This document shows, piece by piece, positions 8,244-18,500 of a DNA stretch of 38,386 nucleotides (the stretch's first letter is position 1; the number at the start of each line of letters is the position of its first letter). The notes under the pieces were generated by a model. The model was not told the origin of the DNA. It made no database searches and was given only the letters and a program-made list of their open reading frames with translations. The stretch spans positions 1 to 38,386 of the forward strand of contig JAGAKF010000083.1 in the NCBI GenBank assembly GCA_017625835.1. Direction: 5' to 3'. The translations under genes were made by a program, and so were the position numbers. The DNA is from Clostridia bacterium. Lineage in GTDB: Bacteria > Bacillota > Clostridia > Oscillospirales > Acutalibacteraceae.

Positions 8244-8982
8244 GAAGCAACGGTATAACGTGCTTGACATTCTGCGCGGAGTTGCCGTTATTATGATGGT
8301 TATTTACCATACGATGTGGGATATTGTTTATCTTTTCGGTGTTCAGATCCCTTACTTTAAAGACGGAGCAGGTTTTGTTTTTCAGCAAAGCATATGTTGG
8401 ACATTTATACTCGTTTCGGGTTTTTGTTGGTCTCTTGGTGGAAAAAAGCTGAAAAGAGCTCTGACGGTTATCGTATGCGCCTTGGTTCTGACTGCGGTGA
8501 CGGCAGTTTTTATGCCTGACAGTATAATCATTCACGGTGTGCTGAGTTTCCTCGGTGTCGCGATGCTTGTGATGATTCCTGCAGACAGGGTGCTCGGAAA
8601 AGTGCCTCCGACTGTCGGAATGGCGGTCAGTGCGATTCTGTTTATGCTTACCTACGATATTGATTCGGGAATAATAGGCTTCGGAAAGAGTTTTACTTTT
8701 GAACTGCCCGAAAGTCTTTATGCCAACACGCTGACTGCATTTTTCGGCTTTCCGCATAAAGAATTCTTTTCTGCCGACTATTTCCCGTTGTTTCCGTGGA
8801 TATTTTTGTTTCTGACAGGATATTTCTTGTATGGACTGTGTCGGAAAAAAGATTTACTCAGGTATTTTTCTGCATTTACGTGCCGACCGTTGGAGTTTAT
8901 CGGCAGGCACTCGCTCGAAATTTATATGGCACATCAGCCGATTATTTATGCTTTGTTATTTTTAATCTTTAAGTTAAAATAA
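8227..8982 (+). CDS. Multi-pass membrane protein, DUF1624 (HGSNAT-like acyltransferase)
   Basis: Integral membrane protein of 251 residues. It resembles the DUF1624 / heparan-alpha-glucosaminide N-acetyltransferase catalytic family. The N-terminal YNVLDILRGVAVIMMVIYHTMWD is the family hallmark (LDxLRG and a His in helix 1). A C-terminal FIGRHSLEIYMAHQPIIY segment is typical of acyltransferase-3-like proteins. About seven to eight hydrophobic segments are seen. The likely role is transfer of acyl groups to an extracytoplasmic sugar or envelope substrate; the substrate is unknown. The ATG at 8227 has GGGTAAGAG upstream and overlaps the end of polA, so the two are translated from one message. 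A bidirectional terminator follows. Confidence 0.8.
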   Translation: MKQKIKKQRYNVLDILRGVAVIMMVIYHTMWDIVYLFGVQIPYFKDGAGFVFQQSICWTFILVSGFCWSLGGKKLKRALTVIVCALVLTAVTAVFMPDSIIIHGVLSFLGVAMLVMIPADRVLGKVPPTVGMAVSAILFMLTYDIDSGIIGFGKSFTFELPESLYANTLTAFFGFPHKEFFSADYFPLFPWIFLFLTGYFLYGLCRKKDLLRYFSAFTCRPLEFIGRHSLEIYMAHQPIIYALLFLIFKLK

Positions 8983-8986
8983 AAGA

Positions 8987-9010
8987 AAACGCAGCCTTCG
9001 GACTGCGTTT
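8987..9010. terminator. Bidirectional terminator
   Basis: AAACGCAG and CTGCGTTT form an 8-bp stem around CCTTCGGA, with A-rich sequence on the left and T-rich sequence on the right. It serves the convergent DUF1624 and M50 genes. The M50 stop codon (9009-9011) overlaps its edge. Confidence 0.8.
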
Positions 9011-9566
9011 ATTCTTTATGTAGCACAATACCTGTCAGCAGGTAAAGTGAAACAATCAGTATTGTAAAGTTGGTTTTTGAATAAATCAGTACCGCTGTAC
9101 CGATAAAAAGAAGAAGAACAGTGACAGCGATACTTAAACCTTTCAGACATTTGTTTTCGGGGAAAAGGGCGGACAGAATATGTCCTCCGTCAAGTATGGA
9201 TACGGGCAGAAGGTTGAAAAATGCAAGCGCAAGGTTGATTACGGCAAGGTCGTTCTGCCCTGCAACAAATAGAATGGAGGCAACAAAAAAATTGGCAACA
9301 GGACCTCCTGCTGCAACGGCGGCTTCTTTAAGGGCTGGAAGGAAATTTTTATCCGTGAATATCTTTATGCCGAAATATCCGAATTCAATCTTAGTAACTT
9401 TCTTGCCCGTGAAAAACATAGTGAGCAGGTGACCCGTTTCGTGAAGTATACAGAAAATAAAGCAATAGATTGCCTGACTTTCAGGGAAGAGGGTAAGAAA
9501 AAGAGAAATAACCGCAACAAACCAGAAGCTGATTTCAACTGAAATACCTGCGAATTTTAATCTCAT
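9009..9566 (-). CDS. M50 site-2-type membrane metalloprotease, SpoIVFB-like
   Basis: Intramembrane zinc protease of 185 residues. HETGH (42-46) supplies two zinc ligands and the catalytic Glu. LLPVSILDGGHIL (118-130) supplies the third ligand, Asp125, with the family LDGG turn. About five to six hydrophobic segments are present. B. subtilis SpoIVFB (pro-sigma-K processing) is longer and has a C-terminal CBS domain, which is absent here. The start ATG overlaps the stop of the upstream M23 gene by 4 bases (ATGA), so the two are translationally coupled. That gene order, M23 protein then M50 protease, is the spoIVFA-spoIVFB arrangement, which is the basis for the sporulation link. Without a search, a general S2P-like protease cannot be excluded. 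Confidence 0.82.
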   Translation of the reverse strand: MRLKFAGISVEISFWFVAVISLFLTLFPESQAIYCFIFCILHETGHLLTMFFTGKKVTKIEFGYFGIKIFTDKNFLPALKEAAVAAGGPVANFFVASILFVAGQNDLAVINLALAFFNLLPVSILDGGHILSALFPENKCLKGLSIAVTVLLLFIGTAVLIYSKTNFTILIVSLYLLTGIVLHKE

Positions 9567-10342
9567 GTTCTGCCGTCAGTTTCCTTGATGAATTTAAGCG
9601 GATCAACGGAAGATCCGTTCAGACGGATTTCAAAATGGAGATGCGGTCCCGTACTCCAGCCTGTACTGCCGACCAGGGCAATAGCTTCACCTGCACGGAT
9701 GACAGAACCTTCTTCAACAAGAATTTCTGAGCAATGGCAATAAAGGGTCTGCTTGCCGTCGGTGTGTTGCATAAGGACGAAATTGCCTTTCTTTTCTCCG
9801 TAACCTGTATCCGTTACCACTCCGTTGTAAGCGGCGACGATGGTTGAACCCTGATCTGCGGCAATGTCAACTCCTGTATGAAGTCCATATTTACCTGAAA
9901 TCGGATTGGTGCGGTAGCCGTAGCGCGATGTGATCCGACCGTGCAGAGGAGTAATGATGTTTTTGTTTTCGCCCAGAGAAGCCATAACGGCAACGGCAGA
10001 GCTTTCTTTTTCGATGTCTTCTCCGCCTTCACCATTGGCGGTTTCTTCGGCTTCAGTAACATCTTCTGTGGGAACGGTTACGTTGTTCATAACGCTTTGC
10101 GCAGCTCCTTTTGCAGAGTCGAAAAGTTCTTTTGCTCCCATATCAACGGACATAATCCGCTCGTATTCATTCTTTATAAATTCAAAAGCAGACGGACTGA
10201 ATTTACCTGTTGCGTAAACGAGTAGTATGAAAAACACACAGACAATTACCTGAACAAGGACAACCTTGTTGATTTTCTCGTCCGTGCGTTGCTTTTTTGC
10301 AGGTTTTTCAGCCGTTTTGCTGACCGTAATCTCTTTTTCCAT
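9563..10342 (-). CDS. Membrane-anchored M23 (LytM) peptidase-domain protein, SpoIVFA-like
   Basis: 259 residues: a charged cytoplasmic N terminus, one membrane segment (about 27-46), an acidic linker and a C-terminal LytM/M23 domain (about 127-253). The zinc and catalytic residues look intact: H155 and D159 (GLHTGVDIA), H203 (YCHCS), H234 and H236 (GPHLHFEI). It could therefore cut peptidoglycan, unlike B. subtilis SpoIVFA, whose domain is degenerate. I chose the ATG at 10342 because GAGGTGA lies 5-11 bases upstream, overlapping the in-frame GTG at 10351. Overlap with the M50 gene suggests a partner role. SpoIIQ-like or general M23 hydrolase functions are alternatives. Confidence 0.82.
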   Translation of the reverse strand: MEKEITVSKTAEKPAKKQRTDEKINKVVLVQVIVCVFFILLVYATGKFSPSAFEFIKNEYERIMSVDMGAKELFDSAKGAAQSVMNNVTVPTEDVTEAEETANGEGGEDIEKESSAVAVMASLGENKNIITPLHGRITSRYGYRTNPISGKYGLHTGVDIAADQGSTIVAAYNGVVTDTGYGEKKGNFVLMQHTDGKQTLYCHCSEILVEEGSVIRAGEAIALVGSTGWSTGPHLHFEIRLNGSSVDPLKFIKETDGRT

Positions 10343-10692
10343 AAATATCACCTCAGGTAAAGATTATGGAAAAATGAAGCGGATTAGAACATAAAACCAA
10401 CGTCCGTATTTCTGAAAAGAACAATGAAAATAAGCAGTTATGCGGAAAATTACAGCAAAATGCAAAAATATGCAGAAATATCACATTTATTCATGAATAT
10501 TGAATATTTTTTAAGGTTGGGAATATGACGGAAATTATATGAAAAAATATTGCATTAAATTTGCTTTAAAGTGTTGAAATAAGGCGAAAAAAGTGTTATA
10601 TTTATATGAACTTGTAATTTTGCATAGATTATTTGCCCGTTTTGGCGGTTGCTTGTGCAGGTTTACAAAAAGTGAAATATTGCAAATTTTCT

Positions 10693-10722
10693 ATTGCATA
10701 TTTATGCATAACGTGTTAATAT
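10693..10722 (+). promoter_or_regulatory. argG promoter overlapped by an ARG-box-like operator
   Basis: TTGCAT (10694-10699), a 17-bp spacer and TAATAT (10717-10722) form the promoter of the arginine block. TGCATATTTATGCA (10695-10708) overlaps the -35 and spacer. It is a symmetric box of the same layout as the ArgR site (TGAAT-N4-ATTCA type). Weaker related words occur nearby (TGCAAAAATATGCA around 10460; GTGCATAAAAGCA around 10726). The rest of the 423-bp gap 10343-10765 is AT-rich with no gene seen. Repression by an ArgR/AhrC protein is inferred; no such gene is in the window. Confidence 0.6.
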
Positions 10723-10765
10723 ATGTGCATAAAAGCAAGCAGAAATGCATATTGGAGGTTTTATT

Positions 10766-11995
10766 ATGAATAAAGAAAACATAAAGAAGGTTGTCCTTGC
10801 TTACTCAGGCGGTCTTGACACATCAATCATCATCCCTTGGCTCAAGGAAAACTACAACAACTGTGAAGTTATCGCAGTTTCAGGTAACGTTGGTCAGGCA
10901 AGCGAGCTTGAAGGCCTTGAAGAAAAGGCTATCAAGACAGGTGCTTCAAAGATTTATATTGAAGACCTTACAAAGGAATTCCTTGAGGAGTATGTTTTCC
11001 CCGGAATCCAGGCAGGAGCAAAGTATGAGGACTATCTCCTTGGTACAGCTTATGCACGTCCTCCCATTGCAAAGAGAATCGCTGAAATCGCAATCGCTGA
11101 AGGCGCAGATGCTATCTGCCACGGTTGCACAGGTAAGGGTAACGACCAGGTAAGATTCGAGCTTGCTATCAAGGCTTTTGCTCCTGATATGCCGATCATC
11201 GCTCCTTGGAGAGAGTGGGATATCAAGTCACGTGAAGAAGAAATCGAATACGCTGAGGCACACAATGTTCCTCTTAAGATAAGCCGTGAGACAAACTACT
11301 CAAAGGATAAGAACATCTGGCACCTTTCACACGAAGGTCTCGATCTTGAAGATCCTGCAAACGAGCCTCTTTACAATAAGGAAGGCTTCCTTGAGATGGG
11401 CGTTTCTCCCGAAATGGCTCCCGACGTACCGACATACGTTACAATCCACTTCGAAAAGGGTGTTCCGACAGCTGTTGACGGCGTTGAGATGGACGCAGTT
11501 GCACTCGTTGAGAAGCTTAATGAGCTCGGCGGCGCAAACGGTATCGGTCTTCTTGATATCGTTGAGAACAGACTCGTTGGTATGAAATGCCGTGGTGTAT
11601 ATGAGACACCGGGCGGAGCAATCCTCTACAAGGCTCACGAGGTTCTTGAAACAATCACACTCGATAAGGAAACAGCACACTACAAGGCAATCGTTGCTCA
11701 GAAGCTTGCTGAGCTCACATACAACGCACAGTGGTACACACCGCTTACAGAAGCTATCCTTGCTTTTGTTAAGGAAACACAGAAGACAGTTACAGGTGAC
11801 GTTAAGCTTAAGCTCTACAAGGGAAATATGATCAACGCAAGCGTTACATCACCGTTCTCACTCTACGATCCTGAGATCGCAACATTCGACGAGGACAACG
11901 TTTACAATCAGGCTGATTCAGCAGGATTTATTAACCTCTACGGTCTTCCCATCAAGGTTTACGCTAAGATGAAGGCTAAGAACAACCTCAAATAA
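10766..11995 (+). CDS. argG: Argininosuccinate synthase
   Basis: Joins citrulline and aspartate with ATP to give argininosuccinate in arginine synthesis. The N-type ATP pyrophosphatase P-loop AYSGGLDTS is at residues 12-20. [13 protein letters not shown] and SREEEIEYA segments are typical of the family, as is the 409-residue length. I chose the ATG at 10766 because GGAGG lies 7 bases upstream; the in-frame ATG at 10745 lacks a ribosome site. It is the first gene of an arginine/carbamoyl-phosphate block read from an ARG-box-like promoter, with argH 25 bp downstream. Confidence 0.97.
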   Translation: MNKENIKKVVLAYSGGLDTSIIIPWLKENYNNCEVIAVSGNVGQASELEGLEEKAIKTGASKIYIEDLTKEFLEEYVFPGIQAGAKYEDYLLGTAYARPPIAKRIAEIAIAEGADAICHGCTGKGNDQVRFELAIKAFAPDMPIIAPWREWDIKSREEEIEYAEAHNVPLKISRETNYSKDKNIWHLSHEGLDLEDPANEPLYNKEGFLEMGVSPEMAPDVPTYVTIHFEKGVPTAVDGVEMDAVALVEKLNELGGANGIGLLDIVENRLVGMKCRGVYETPGGAILYKAHEVLETITLDKETAHYKAIVAQKLAELTYNAQWYTPLTEAILAFVKETQKTVTGDVKLKLYKGNMINASVTSPFSLYDPEIATFDEDNVYNQADSAGFINLYGLPIKVYAKMKAKNNLK

Positions 11996-12020
11996 TCACT
12001 AATCGTTCGGAGAAATTACT

Positions 12021-13394
12021 ATGGAAAAAATGTGGGCAGGAAGATTCCAGAAGGCTCTTGATAAAGAGGCTGACGACTTTAACTCTTCCATTCATTTTGA
12101 CTGCAAAATGTATAAGCAGGATATCACAGGTTCAATGAAGCATGCGGCAATGCTCGCAATGCAGAACATCATCAGCGATGATGACTGTGACAAGATCACT
12201 GCGGGTCTTCAGTCTATTCTTGACGACCTTAACAACGGCGATCTTGCTTTTGATATGGACGCTGAAGATATTCATATGTTTGTTGAGTCCGAGCTTACAA
12301 AGCGTATCGGCGACGTAGGCAAGAGACTTCATACGGCAAGAAGCCGCAACGACCAGGTTGCGGTGGATATCCGTCTTTTCCTTCGCGACGAAACAAACGA
12401 GATTATCGTCCTTGTTAAAAAGCTTCTTGCGGCTATACTTGTGCAGGCAAAGGCTCACAAAACTTCCATTTTGCCGGGATATACTCATCTCCAGAGAGCG
12501 CAGCCGATTACATTTGCGCACCATCTTCTTGCTTATGCAATGATGTTCACACGTGATATCGGCAGACTTGAAGACGCTCTTAAGAGAATGAACTATTCTC
12601 CACTCGGCTCATGTGCTCTTTCGGGCACAACATATAATACAAACCGTGAATTCGTTGCTGAGGCCCTCGGCTTTGACGGCATTACTCTTAACAGTATTGA
12701 CGGCGTTTCTGACCGTGATTTCTGCGTTGAACTTATGAGTGCATATTCAACAATTATGATGCACCTTTCACGTTTTTCGGAAGAAATCATTCTCTGGTCA
12801 AGCTGGGAATTCAAGTTCATCGAGCTTGACGACAGCTACACAACGGGCTCAAGCATTATGCCGCAGAAAAAGAATCCCGATATGGCAGAGCTTGTCCGCG
12901 GTAAAACAGGACGCGTTTACGGCAACCTTTTCACAATGCTTACGGTGCTCAAGGGTATTCCTCTTGCATACAACAAGGATATGCAGGAAGACAAGGAATG
13001 CATCTTTGACAGCATTGACACTTTGAAGCAGTGCCTTAAGGTGTTTGCGCCAATGATTGAAACAATGACAGTGCTTACAGACAATATGTATTCTGCGGCA
13101 CAGAAAGGTTTCATCAACGCAACTGACCTTGCAGATTATCTCACAAAGAAGGGTATGCCTTTCAGAAGTGCGTACAAAATCGTTGGTCAGATTGTTGCAT
13201 TTTGCATAAATAATAATTTAGTGCTTGAAACAATGTCGCTCGAGGATTATAATAAATACAGTGACCTTTTTGAAGAGGATCTTTACAAAGAGATCTCTCT
13301 TGAAACCTGCGTTTCCAAAAGAATTTCTGCAGGTGGTACAGGTATTGAATCCGTTGAGAAGCAGATCGAATACGTAAGCACTTTTATCGACTGA
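12021..13394 (+). CDS. argH: Argininosuccinate lyase
   Basis: Splits argininosuccinate into arginine and fumarate. Fumarase/aspartase superfamily signature GSSIMPQKKNPD is at residues 276-287, including the catalytic Ser278. HTARSRNDQ (104-112) and GYTHLQ (153-158) are the other two conserved regions. Its 457 residues are normal. CGGAGA precedes the ATG. It follows argG closely and is separated from argF by a hairpin that could lower readthrough. Confidence 0.97.
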   Translation: MEKMWAGRFQKALDKEADDFNSSIHFDCKMYKQDITGSMKHAAMLAMQNIISDDDCDKITAGLQSILDDLNNGDLAFDMDAEDIHMFVESELTKRIGDVGKRLHTARSRNDQVAVDIRLFLRDETNEIIVLVKKLLAAILVQAKAHKTSILPGYTHLQRAQPITFAHHLLAYAMMFTRDIGRLEDALKRMNYSPLGSCALSGTTYNTNREFVAEALGFDGITLNSIDGVSDRDFCVELMSAYSTIMMHLSRFSEEIILWSSWEFKFIELDDSYTTGSSIMPQKKNPDMAELVRGKTGRVYGNLFTMLTVLKGIPLAYNKDMQEDKECIFDSIDTLKQCLKVFAPMIETMTVLTDNMYSAAQKGFINATDLADYLTKKGMPFRSAYKIVGQIVAFCINNNLVLETMSLEDYNKYSDLFEEDLYKEISLETCVSKRISAGGTGIESVEKQIEYVSTFID

Positions 13395-13402
13395 TAATAA
13401 GG

Positions 13403-13430
13403 GGCGGATTTTCTATCCGCCTCTTTCTTG
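13403..13430 (+). terminator. Intercistronic hairpin between argH and argF
   Basis: GGCGGAT and ATCCGCC form a 7-bp GC-rich stem with a 5-base loop (13403-13421), followed by TCTTTCTT. The poor T-tract suggests partial termination or an mRNA-processing/stability element inside the operon. No clear promoter is seen before argF. Confidence 0.55.
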
Positions 13431-13460
13431 GAATATTGGCATACTTAGGAGGACCCCGAA

Positions 13461-14444
13461 ATGGTAGATTTAAAAGGCAGGGATTTCTTGAAATTGCTCG
13501 ATTTTACGAGTGAAGAAATCGGTTATCTTATTGACCTTGCCGCAGATTTGAAAGCAAAGAAGAAGGCAGGCATACCGCACAGAATCCATGAGGGCAAGAA
13601 CATCGCTCTCATTTTTGAAAAGACAAGTACAAGAACACGCTGCAGCTTTGAAGTTGCTGCAAGCGACCTCGGTATGGGCTCAACATACCTCGCTGAAGGC
13701 TCACAGATCGGCAAAAAGGAAAGCATTGCAGACACAGCGAGAGTTCTTGCAGGAATGTTTGACGGAATTGAGTACAGAGGCTACGGCCAGGAGCTTGTTG
13801 AAGAGCTTGCAAAGTATTCGAAGGTTCCCGTATGGAACGGCCTTACAAACGAATTCCACCCGACTCAGATTTTAGCCGACTTCCTTACAATCAAGGAGCA
13901 TTTCGGTTACCTTAAAGGTATAAATTTTGTTTATATGGGCGACGCCCGTTATAATATGGGTAATTCACTCATGGTAGGTTGCGCAAAGATGGGACTTAAC
14001 TTTACCGCTGCCGCACCTGCAAAGTATTTCCCGGACAAGGCTCTTGTTGACGAGTGCCTTGAAATCGCAAAAGAAACAGGCTCGGTAATCCGCTTCTGTG
14101 AAGACCCGATTGAAGCTGTCAAGGATGCAAACGTAATCTACACTGACGTATGGGTTTCAATGGGTGAACCGATCGAAGTATGGCAGGAGAGAATCGACGA
14201 CCTTGCACCTTATCAGGTTAACAAGACTCTTATGGACGCGGCGGCAGAAAATGTAGTTTTCATGCACTGTCTTCCCGCTTACCACGACCATAAGACAGCA
14301 GTCGGTAAGGAAATGGGCGAAAAATTCGGTCGCGATGCAATGGAAGTTACCGACGAAGTTTTTGAAAGTGAAAAATCCATTGTTTTTGAAGAAGCTGAAA
14401 ACAGGATGCACACAATAAAAGCTGTTATGGCAGCAACTCTTTGA
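13461..14444 (+). CDS. argF: Ornithine carbamoyltransferase
   Basis: Transfers carbamoyl phosphate to ornithine to give citrulline. The carbamoyl-phosphate site STRTR is at residues 56-60. HPTQ in the middle and HCLPA in the C-terminal half are the OTCase substrate motifs. Its 327 residues are typical. TTAGGAGGA precedes the ATG. carA starts 13 bp downstream. The enzyme therefore sits directly beside the enzyme that makes its carbamoyl phosphate, which supports an anabolic role over the arginine-deiminase (arcB) role. Confidence 0.95.
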   Translation: MVDLKGRDFLKLLDFTSEEIGYLIDLAADLKAKKKAGIPHRIHEGKNIALIFEKTSTRTRCSFEVAASDLGMGSTYLAEGSQIGKKESIADTARVLAGMFDGIEYRGYGQELVEELAKYSKVPVWNGLTNEFHPTQILADFLTIKEHFGYLKGINFVYMGDARYNMGNSLMVGCAKMGLNFTAAAPAKYFPDKALVDECLEIAKETGSVIRFCEDPIEAVKDANVIYTDVWVSMGEPIEVWQERIDDLAPYQVNKTLMDAAAENVVFMHCLPAYHDHKTAVGKEMGEKFGRDAMEVTDEVFESEKSIVFEEAENRMHTIKAVMAATL

Positions 14445-14457
14445 GGGAGGTTTTTGG

Positions 14458-15522
14458 ATGAAAAAAGTTTACATTGTTCTTGAAGACGGCCACGTTTTTG
14501 AGGGTGAAAGATTCGGTGCTGAAGGCGAGGCAATCGGCGAATTCGTATTCACCACAGGAATGTGCGGTTACGTTGAAACTCTTACAGACCCCACTTACTA
14601 CGGCCAGATAGTAATGCATACTTTCCCGCTTATCGGAAACTACGGCATTATGGAAGAAGACTTTGAAAGTGATAAGTCATACATCAAGGCTTACGTTGTA
14701 CGTGAGTGGTGTGATGCTCCCTCTAATTTCAGATGTCAGTACACTCTTGACGAATATCTTAAAAAGCAGGGTATTGTCGGAGTCTGCGGCGTTGATACAC
14801 GCGAAATCACGCGAGTTATCCGTGATAACGGTGTTATGAACGCTATCATTACAGAGGATCCGTCAAAGGTTGATTTTAACGCGCTCAAAGCTTATAAACT
14901 TACAGATGCAGTTGCAACTGTAAGCTGTAAGGAAAAGTACACGGTTGAATCCGATGCGCACAGCAAGAAGGTTACACTCGTTGACTTCGGTAAGACAAAG
15001 AGCATTATCGCTGAGCTTACAAAGCGCGGATGTGACGTAACTGTTGTACCGTACAACACATCGGCTGAGGAAATCCTTGCTCTCGGTGCTGACGGAATCG
15101 TGCTTTCAAACGGTCCTGCAGACCCGAAGGATAATATGGCAGCCGTTGAGGAAATCAAAAAGCTTATCGGCAAGGCACCGATGCTCGGCATATGCCTCGG
15201 TCATCAACTTGCAGCTCTCGCTCTCGGCGGTGAAACAGTGAAGCTTCAGTATGGTCACCGCGGTGCAAACCAGCCGGTTAAGAGCACAGAATCAGGCAAG
15301 ACTTACATCACAAGCCAGAACCACGGCTACGAAGTTGATGCAAAGAGTCTTGACTGCGGATTCGAAAGCTTTATAAACGCAAACGACGGTACCTGCGAAG
15401 GTATGAAATATGCGGACAAGCTCCTTGTAACAACCCAGTTCCATCCGGAAGCTTGTATCAGCCCCTTGAATACACACTACGTTTATGACGAATTTATCAC
15501 TATGATGGGAGGTAATGACTGA
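14458..15522 (+). CDS. carA: Carbamoyl-phosphate synthase small (glutaminase) subunit
   Basis: Class I glutamine amidotransferase that supplies ammonia to CarB. The N-terminal CarA-specific domain is about residues 1-150 and the amidotransferase domain about 170-354. The nucleophile is Cys246 in GICLGHQ; His329 and Glu331 (QFHPE) complete the triad. GGGAGG lies 8 bases before the ATG. The stop TGA overlaps the carB ATG by one base (TGATG), so the subunits are translationally coupled. It lies within the arginine block, so it may be the arginine-responsive synthase. Whether a second carAB for pyrimidines exists elsewhere cannot be seen. Confidence 0.96.
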   Translation: MKKVYIVLEDGHVFEGERFGAEGEAIGEFVFTTGMCGYVETLTDPTYYGQIVMHTFPLIGNYGIMEEDFESDKSYIKAYVVREWCDAPSNFRCQYTLDEYLKKQGIVGVCGVDTREITRVIRDNGVMNAIITEDPSKVDFNALKAYKLTDAVATVSCKEKYTVESDAHSKKVTLVDFGKTKSIIAELTKRGCDVTVVPYNTSAEEILALGADGIVLSNGPADPKDNMAAVEEIKKLIGKAPMLGICLGHQLAALALGGETVKLQYGHRGANQPVKSTESGKTYITSQNHGYEVDAKSLDCGFESFINANDGTCEGMKYADKLLVTTQFHPEACISPLNTHYVYDEFITMMGGND

Positions 15523-18500
15523 TGCCGCTTAATAAAGATATAAAGAAGGTACTTGTTATCGGTTCAGGTCCGATTGTTATCGGTCAGGCTGCTGAGTTTG
15601 ACTACGCAGGCGCACAGGCTTGCCGCGTTCTTAAGGACGCAGGCCTTGATGTTGTTCTTGTTAACTCAAACCCCGCAACAATTATGACTGACAGCGCACT
15701 TGCAAACGAGATTTACCTCGAACCTCTCACAGTTGAAACAGTAAAGAGAATTATCGAAAAAGAGCGTCCCGACTCAATTCTTGCAGGCCTCGGCGGACAG
15801 ACAGGTCTTACGATCGCTATGCAGCTTGCTAAGGACGGCTACCTTGAGAAGATGGGTGTTAAGCTCCTCGGTACAAACGCTGAGGCTATCGACAAGGCTG
15901 AGGACAGACAGATGTTCCGTGACACGATGCTTAAAATTGGTCAGCCCTGTATCCCGTCGGATATCGCAACAACAGTTGACCGTGCTGCTGAAATCGCAGA
16001 AGAGATCGGTTATCCTGTAATCCTTCGTCCCGCGTTCACACTCGGCGGTGCAGGTGGCGGTGTTGCTTACAATGAAAAGGAACTCCGTGTTATCACATAC
16101 AACGGACTTATGCTTTCTCCGATTACTCAGGTGCTTGTTGAAAAGTATATCGCAGGTTGGAAAGAGATTGAGTTCGAAGTAATGCGCGACAGCGCAGGTA
16201 ACGCAATCGCAATCTGCTCAATGGAAAACATCGACCCCGTTGGTGTTCATACAGGTGACAGTATTGTTGTTGCTCCTGCAATGACACTCTCCGACAAGGA
16301 ATATCAGATGCTTCGTGCAGCATCTCTTGATATCATCACAGAGCTTGGCATCGAAGGCGGATGTAACTGTCAGTTTGCTCTTGATCCTGAAAGCTTTGAA
16401 TATGCTGTTATCGAGGTTAACCCCCGAGTTTCCCGTTCATCAGCTCTTGCTTCAAAGGCTACAGGTTTCCCGATTGCAAAGGTTACTTCAAAGATCGCCC
16501 TCGGCTATACACTTGACGAAATCAGAAACGATATAACAGGAAAAACTTGTGCTTGCTTCGAGCCGACAGTTGACTACTGCGTTGTTAAATTCCCGAAGTG
16601 GCCGTTTGACAAGTTCGTTTCAACAAGCCGTAAGCTCGGCACACAGATGAAGGCAACCGGTGAGGTTATGGCAATCGCTCCTTCATTCGAGATGGCAATT
16701 ATGAAGGCTGTCCGCGGTGCTGAAATCGGTCTTGACACTCTTAATTACAACAAATTCCCTGAGAATATGGATGTTATCGAAAAGCTCCATGACCAGGACG
16801 ATATAAGACTTTTCACAGTTTTCAAGGCTCTTAAAGAGGGCGTAAGCATTGATGAAATCCACTCAATCACAATGATTGATGAATGGTTCCTTTCAAAGCT
16901 CAAGAATCTTGCTGACTACGAAAAAATGCTTCAGAGCGGTAATCTTGACGAAGATTACTACATCAAGGGCAAGAAATACGGCTACAAGGATTCAACAATT
17001 CTTAAGTATGCAGGCAAGCTTCCAGAGAAGACTCTTGACGCTGTTTACAAGATGGTTGACACCTGCGGCGCAGAGTTCAAGGCTGAAACACCGTATTTCT
17101 ACTCAACATACGACACAGAATGTGAATCAAGAGAAATCAAACGCGGTGAGAAGGAGACAATCATCGTTCTCGGTTCAGGTCCGATCCGTATCGGTCAGGG
17201 TATCGAGTTTGACTACTCATCAGTTCACTGCGTATGGACTCTTAAAGAGCTCGGATATGAAGTTGTTATTATCAACAACAACCCCGAAACTGTTTCAACA
17301 GACTTTGATACTGCCGACAGACTTTATTTCGAACCCCTCAACGATGAGGATGTTATGAATGTTATTAAGGTTGAAAATCCCGTTGGTGTCGTTGTTGCTT
17401 TCGGCGGTCAGACAGCTATCAAGCTTACAAAGTTCCTTGACGAAAACGGAATCAAAATTCTTGGTACATCTGCTGAGGGTATCGACATCGCAGAAGACAG
17501 AGAACGTTTTGATGCACTCCTTGAATCATTCAATATCAAGAGACCGCAGGGTCTTACAGTTATGAATGTTGACGAGGCTCTCAAGGCTGCTGACGAGCTT
17601 GGTTATCCCGTTCTTCTCCGTCCGTCATACGTTATCGGCGGTCAGAATATGACAATCGCGTACAACGAAACGGACGTACGTATCTATATGGATATCATCC
17701 TCGCTCAGAAGATCGAAAACCCCGTTCTTGTTGACCAGTATCTTATGGGTGATGAGCTCGAAGTTGACGTTATATCTGACGGCAAGGATGTTCTTATCCC
17801 GGGTGTTATGGAGCACGTTGAACGTGCAGGTGTTCACTCAGGTGACTCTATCGCAGTTTATCCTCCGTACAATATTCCTGACAAGATGCTTGACAAGGTT
17901 ATCGAATGTTCAACAAACCTTGCTCTTGCGCTCGGTACAAAGGGTCTTGTTAATATTCAGTATCTTATCTTCCGTAACGAGCTTTATGTTATCGAGGTTA
18001 ACCCGCGTGCTTCACGTACAATTCCTTACATCAGTAAGGTGACGGGCGTTCCGATGGTTGAGCTTGCAACGAAGGTTATGACAGGCACTCCGCTTAAGGA
18101 GCTCGGCTACGGCACAGGTCTTTACAAGATTCCGCCGTACTTTGCAATCAAGGTTCCCGTATTCTCATTTGAGAAGCTCAGCGATATCAACTCAGAGCTT
18201 GGTCCCGAGATGAAATCAACAGGCGAAGTTCTCGGTATCGGCAGAACTCTCAATGAAGCACTCTTCAAGGGTCTTGTTTCTGCAGGATTCAAGGTTGGTC
18301 TTGAAAGTACATACCACGACAAGAAGTACAACGCAGGCGTTCTCATCAGCGTTCACGATAAGGACAAGCCCGAAATCGTTGGTATTGCGAAGAAATTTGC
18401 AGACCTCGGTCTTAAGATTTACTCAACTGCAAAGACAGGCGTAGGCCTCCGTGCAGCAGGTATTGAGGTTGAAACAATCGGTGACTTCGAGGATTGCAGT

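Noticed and set aside
8194-8757. A 187-codon minus-strand frame opposite the DUF1624 gene
   Set aside because: It is rich in His, Arg and Asn, as reverse translations of membrane segments often are, with no ribosome site or recognisable domain.
16876-17358. Overlapping plus-strand frame within carB
   Set aside because: Out-of-frame shadow of the ATP-grasp coding sequence; composition is not protein-like.
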